DNA from: Methylotenera_A sp049687015
Lineage (GTDB): Bacteria > Pseudomonadota > Gammaproteobacteria > Burkholderiales > Methylophilaceae
Assembly (NCBI GenBank): GCA_049687015.1
Contig: JBAVIP010000013.1
Location: 1-27,385 of the forward strand
Length of the DNA stretch: 27,385 bases
Reading direction: 5' to 3'
Below, piece by piece: positions 23,994 to 27,385 of this stretch. Below the pieces are notes generated by a model, which worked only from the letters and a program-made list of their open reading frames with translations, did not search any database and was not told the DNA's origin. The stretch's first letter is position 1. Every line of letters begins with the position of its first letter. The translations under genes and the position numbers were made by a program.

Positions 23994-25658
23994 ATGGCTC
24001 AATATGTAATGTCGATGCTCCGCGTGAGCAAAATCGTGCCGCCCAAACGGCAAATCATCAAGGATATTTCGCTATCGTTTTTCCCCGGCGCCAAAATCGG
24101 TTTGCTGGGTTTGAATGGCTCTGGCAAATCGACCGTGCTGCTCATTATGGCGGGCGTAGATAAAGAATTTGAAGGCGAAGTGCAATGGCAGCCTAACCTT
24201 TCAATTGGTTATTTGCCGCAAGAGCCGCAGTTAGATCCAAACAAAAACGTGCGTGAAGAAGTGGAAAGCGGTATGGGCGAGGTAATGGAGGCGCAAGCCA
24301 AGCTGGAAGCGGTTTATGCAGCTTATGCCGAGCCGGATGCCGATTTTGAAAAATTGGCCGAAGAGCAAGCCAAGTGGGAAAATATTATCGCTGCAAGCGG
24401 TAGCGACTTAAGTACACAGTTAGAAATCGCTGCTGATGCGCTGCGTTTACCACCGTGGGATGCAAAAATCGGCCCGTTATCAGGCGGCGAGAAGCGTCGT
24501 GTAGCTTTATGCAAATTATTGCTATCAAAACCCGATATGCTGCTGTTGGATGAGCCAACCAACCATCTGGATGCAGAATCTGTGGAGTGGCTGGAGCAGT
24601 TTTTGGTGCGTTTCCCAGGCACAGTGGTGGCGGTGACGCATGATCGATACTTCCTTGATAACGCAGCAGAGTGGATTTTGGAGTTGGACCGCGGTCATGG
24701 TATTCCGTGGAAAGGCAATTACTCCAGCTGGCTGGAGCAGAAAGAGGAAAGGCTGAAACAGGAGGAGTCGCAGGAATCTGCAAGGCGCAAGGCATTACAT
24801 ACCGAGCTGGAATGGGTGCGGCAGAACCCGAAGGCACGCCAAGCTAAAAGTAAATCTAGAATCGCACGTTATGAAGAACTGGCGAGTGCTGAGTACCAAA
24901 AACGTAACGAAACACAGGAAATATTTATCCCCGCAGGCGAGCGCTTAGGCGATCAAGTGATTGAGTTCAACGGCGTGAGCAAAGCGTTTAAAGACCGCCT
25001 GCTGATCGATAATTTGAGCTTCAGCGTTCCACCGGGTGCGATTGTCGGCATCATCGGGCCAAACGGCGCGGGTAAATCGACGCTGTTCAAAATGATTACA
25101 GGCAAAGAGCAGCCGGATAGCGGTGAGGTGAAAATTGGCTCAACGGTCAAGCTGGCGTATGTAGACCAAAGCCGTGATGAACTTAGTAGCGATAAAACTG
25201 TGTTTGATGAAATATCAGGCGGCTCGGATATTCTCACGGTGGGTCGTTACGAAACGCCAAGTCGCGCTTATATTGGCCGCTTTAACTTTAAAGGCGGCGA
25301 CCAACAAAAGATAGTTGGTAATCTCTCGGGTGGCGAGCGTGGGCGCTTGCACCTAGCCAAGACCCTCATCTCAGGTGGTAATGTGCTGCTGCTGGATGAA
25401 CCTTCAAACGACCTGGATGTGGAAACTTTACGTGCGCTGGAAGATGCACTGCTGGAGTTTGCTGGCTGCGTATTGGTGATTTCACATGACCGCTGGTTCT
25501 TAGACCGCATCGCCACGCACATTTTGGCGGCAGAGGGTAACTCACAGTGGACGTTCTTTAACGGCAATTATCAGGAATACGAAGCAGATAAACGGAAACG
25601 TCTGGGCGAGGAAGGTGCGAAGCCTAAGCGCATTCGTTATAAACCAATTGCTAGATAG
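23994..25658 (+). CDS. ettA: Energy-dependent translational throttle protein EttA (ABC-F ATPase)
   Basis: A 554-residue soluble ABC-F protein (E. coli 555) that binds the ribosomal E site and gates the first peptide bond according to ATP/ADP ratio. It opens MAQYVMSMLRVSKIVPPKRQ. Domain 1 shows Walker A GLNGSGKST (39-47), signature LSGGEKRRVALCKLL and Walker B LLLDEPTNHLD. The P-site tRNA interaction motif region follows (EWVRQNPKARQAKSKSRI). Domain 2 shows GPNGAGKST, LSGGERGRLHLAKTL and LLLDEPSNDLD. The end RIRYKPIAR is typical. The start at 23994 is set by family alignment; the frame stays open upstream into yaeQ antisense sequence, which is not used. Only a weak ribosome site is seen. Confidence 0.96.
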   Translation: MAQYVMSMLRVSKIVPPKRQIIKDISLSFFPGAKIGLLGLNGSGKSTVLLIMAGVDKEFEGEVQWQPNLSIGYLPQEPQLDPNKNVREEVESGMGEVMEAQAKLEAVYAAYAEPDADFEKLAEEQAKWENIIAASGSDLSTQLEIAADALRLPPWDAKIGPLSGGEKRRVALCKLLLSKPDMLLLDEPTNHLDAESVEWLEQFLVRFPGTVVAVTHDRYFLDNAAEWILELDRGHGIPWKGNYSSWLEQKEERLKQEESQESARRKALHTELEWVRQNPKARQAKSKSRIARYEELASAEYQKRNETQEIFIPAGERLGDQVIEFNGVSKAFKDRLLIDNLSFSVPPGAIVGIIGPNGAGKSTLFKMITGKEQPDSGEVKIGSTVKLAYVDQSRDELSSDKTVFDEISGGSDILTVGRYETPSRAYIGRFNFKGGDQQKIVGNLSGGERGRLHLAKTLISGGNVLLLDEPSNDLDVETLRALEDALLEFAGCVLVISHDRWFLDRIATHILAAEGNSQWTFFNGNYQEYEADKRKRLGEEGAKPKRIRYKPIAR

Positions 25659-25679
25659 CTAGCCAAAGGGCGATTAGAT

Positions 25680-26006
25680 ATGCAATTCGACATTGATATG
25701 AAATCAGAGCATAAAGAATTATTTATGTCGGCACGAAAATTACTGATTGAATATCACAAACTGATGGAAATCAAAAAAGATCGCATTACCACATATTCCG
25801 ATAATATTAGTGGGATATGTCATATGCGAACGATGAAGTATGGAGTTGATATAGGCTTTCTTAAAGGCGCTGCTATGGAAGACAAATACGGCTTGCTGAC
25901 AGGCACAGGAAAAATAATGAGAGTCTTTTCAATGAATGCGCTAGATTCCGATTGTGTTAAGTATTACATAGACCAAGCCGTCAAGATAAATGCTGAAAAA
26001 CCATGA
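25680..26006 (+). CDS. DUF1801 (YdhG-like) domain protein
   Basis: A 108-residue soluble protein. Its second half, DIGFLKGAAMEDKYGLLTGTGKIMR (about 60-84) followed by a short helix ending YYIDQAVKIN, matches the DUF1801 pattern as I recall it: Gly-Phe-x-x-Gly-Ala, then Gly-Leu-Leu-x-Gly-Thr-Gly-Lys. Family function is not established. AAAGGG lies about 10 nt before the ATG. Its stop overlaps the following AlkD-like gene by 4 nt (ATGA), so the two are translationally coupled and may share a pathway. It begins 21 nt after ettA. Codons are more AT-rich than those of ettA. Confidence 0.75.
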   Translation: MQFDIDMKSEHKELFMSARKLLIEYHKLMEIKKDRITTYSDNISGICHMRTMKYGVDIGFLKGAAMEDKYGLLTGTGKIMRVFSMNALDSDCVKYYIDQAVKINAEKP

Positions 26007-26719
26007 ACTTGCAACAAGTTTTAACACGACTCCACGCATTGGCAGATCCAGAAAAAATATCAATCAAGGAAAGAAAATTTGGTATAAAAGCCAAGAATTC
26101 GCTGGGCATTTACCATAAAGACCTAAAGGTTTTATCTAAAGAGATTGGGTGTAATCATAGTCTCGCACTAGCACTATTTGACACAGGTATTTATGAGGCA
26201 AGAATACTCTGCAGTAAAATTTACGACCCCGAGAGTATTACTGAAGAGCAAATGAATCAATGGGTGAAAACATTTGAGAATTGGGAAATCTGTGATTCAT
26301 TCTGTATGGGATTTTTCGCCAAAAGTAAACTTGGCCTGACTAAAGCATTTGAATGGTCTGAGTATGAAAGTGAATTCATTAAACGGGCTGGTTTTGTCAT
26401 CATGGCTTCTTATGGTTTTGCAGATAAAACCTCAGGAAACGAAGTGTTTGAACAATTCCTTCCAGTTATTGAACGAGAAGCGGATGACGATCGAGTCTAT
26501 GTAAAAAAGGCAGTGAATTGGGCGCTTCGCAATATTGGGAAAAGAAATGTTGATCTAAAGAAACTGGCGTTGGCAGCTGCAAATCGTATTTTAGCAACGG
26601 ATAGCAAGTCAGCTAAATGGATTGCTAGAGATGCAATTGGTGAACTTGAGAAGCCAGATGTCAATATTTTGGATTATCCCAGAATTACTTATAGGCCAAT
26701 GGCCAACATGACATTGTAG
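26003..26719 (+). CDS. AlkD-like DNA alkylation repair glycosylase
   Basis: A 238-residue HEAT-like-repeat protein of the DNA alkylation repair family. AlkD enzymes remove N3- and N7-alkylated purines without flipping the base. The active-site pattern is present: Trp94 and Asp98 in FENWEICDSF and Trp173 in VKKAVNWALRNIG. Spacing (4 and 75 residues) fits Trp109/Asp113/Trp187 of Bacillus cereus AlkD. The family block KERKFGIKAKNSLGI near 22-36 is also recognisable. The ATG overlaps the DUF1801 stop and has no ribosome site of its own. The gene ends 22 nt before the convergent dehydrogenase gene. Confidence 0.87.
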   Translation: MNLQQVLTRLHALADPEKISIKERKFGIKAKNSLGIYHKDLKVLSKEIGCNHSLALALFDTGIYEARILCSKIYDPESITEEQMNQWVKTFENWEICDSFCMGFFAKSKLGLTKAFEWSEYESEFIKRAGFVIMASYGFADKTSGNEVFEQFLPVIEREADDDRVYVKKAVNWALRNIGKRNVDLKKLALAAANRILATDSKSAKWIARDAIGELEKPDVNILDYPRITYRPMANMTL

Positions 26720-26741
26720 TGGGCAAGTAACTGAACGGGCG

Positions 26742-27385
26742 TTAAAGCCAATCCCAATCCAGGCGCTTCTTATGAGGCGCGTTTTTCATCGCCCAATCCC
26801 ACAAAAATGGCGGTATAAAGCGCATGAATCTAGCCAGTATGCCCATTTGCCAAGGAATCACACAAAAGCGGCGCTTGCGTTCTACGGCATTGGCGAATTT
26901 ATGCGCGAAAACATCGGCATCCATTAAAAACGGCATTTTGTAGCTGTTAACGTCGGTCATTGGGGTGCGGATATAACCCGGTGCGATGGTGGTGACGGCA
27001 ATATTGTCGCGCAGCATTTCTACACGCAGGCTTTCGCAATAACTAATAACGGCGGCTTTGCTGGCACTATAGGCGCCCGCCCCGGGCAGGCCGCGGATGC
27101 CTGCCACGCTGGCAACGCCTACCAACTGGCCATGCCCAGCTTGTTTCATCGAGGCAATAAAAGGTTGAAAAGTATGCACCATGCCTAAAACGTTAATATC
27201 CATGATGGCTTGAAAAGCGGCAATGTCTTCTTTATGCTCGGTGAGCGTGCCGCGACTGACACCTGCATTGGCGATGACAATATCTGGGGTACCATATTTT
27301 TGCATGAAATCTTGTGCGGCGGATTCTAAGGCCGCATTATCGCGTACATCTAGCGGGTAAATAGCACAGGTAATTTGGTACTTTG
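26742..27385 (-). CDS. Short-chain dehydrogenase/reductase, N-terminus beyond the right edge
   Basis: The reading frame stays open to the window edge, so the 213 visible residues are the C-terminal part. Visible from the edge are LDVRD (end of the cofactor region), then NAGVS (the NNAG-type strand). The catalytic serine is in GVASVAG and the Tyr-x-x-x-Lys pair is in AYSASK. A PGYIRTPM loop follows. The cofactor motif TGxxxGIG is missing only because it lies outside. The C-terminal tail, with a Pro/Trp-rich hydrophobic segment (FIPPFLWDWAM) and a basic end, suggests loose membrane association. The substrate cannot be read from sequence. An internal Met at 27305 is not the start, because conserved sequence continues upstream. 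Confidence 0.9.
   Translation of the reverse strand, partial: KYQITCAIYPLDVRDNAALESAAQDFMQKYGTPDIVIANAGVSRGTLTEHKEDIAAFQAIMDINVLGMVHTFQPFIASMKQAGHGQLVGVASVAGIRGLPGAGAYSASKAAVISYCESLRVEMLRDNIAVTTIAPGYIRTPMTDVNSYKMPFLMDADVFAHKFANAVERKRRFCVIPWQMGILARFMRFIPPFLWDWAMKNAPHKKRLDWDWL

Noticed and set aside
24385..24837. 150-codon minus-strand frame inside ettA
   Set aside because: Opposite the first ABC domain and linker of ettA; no ribosome site or domain.

Overview
The window is origin-proximal chromosome of a betaproteobacterium, most likely a methylotroph of the family Methylophilaceae (Methylotenera/Methylophilus type). Three things point there. The order yidD-yidC-mnmE / mnmG-rsmG-parA-parB / atpIBEFHAGDC / glmU-glmS is the usual proteobacterial origin-side order. 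The base composition looks moderately AT-rich by eye. The periplasmic cytochrome at 4201-4641 closely matches, from memory, cytochrome c'' of Methylophilus methylotrophus. No rRNA, tRNA, CRISPR array, transposase or oriC-like DnaA-box cluster was seen.

Layout. 1-3053: tail of yidD, the membrane insertase yidC, and mnmE overlapping yidC by 14 nt. 3054-4641: a minus-strand islet that separates mnmE from mnmG. It holds a small two-repeat DUF1508 protein with its own sigma70-type promoter, a b-type membrane cytochrome, and cytochrome c'' (cycA). The cycA promoter has an FNR-like box centred at about -41.5 from the predicted start, ahead of a perfect TATAAT. 4642-9056: mnmG, rsmG, parA and parB in a tightly coupled run. 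Three near-identical parS centromere sites lie around it: one on each side of the cytochrome pair and one inside the mnmG coding sequence.

9057-16548: a palindrome-rich leader and promoter, then the complete nine-gene F1Fo ATP synthase operon, closed by a clear Rho-independent terminator. A C-free, U/G-rich leader precedes atpE, the subunit needed in highest copy number. 16549-19924: glmU and glmS, which together supply UDP-GlcNAc for peptidoglycan and LPS. 19925-20694: an AT-rich orphan gene for a membrane-anchored hypothetical protein, then a 304-nt gene-free stretch that looks like a dispersed proteobacterial repeat and carries a perfect 14-bp hairpin.

20695-27385: loosely organised accessory and housekeeping genes. 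These are an MgtC/DUF4010 membrane protein (-), a degenerate-EAL/HDOD signalling protein (+), yaeQ (-), the ribosome-associated ABC-F ATPase ettA (+), an overlapping DUF1801 plus AlkD-like glycosylase pair (+), and a short-chain dehydrogenase (-) cut by the right edge.

Most of the window is conserved core genome. The least ordinary parts are the FNR-box/cytochrome c''/cytochrome b islet bracketed by parS sites, the dual-coding parS in mnmG, internal insertions of about 24 residues in both GlmU and AtpG, the C-free atpE leader, and the repeat-plus-orphan-gene segment after glmS. No clearly new multi-gene system is evident.
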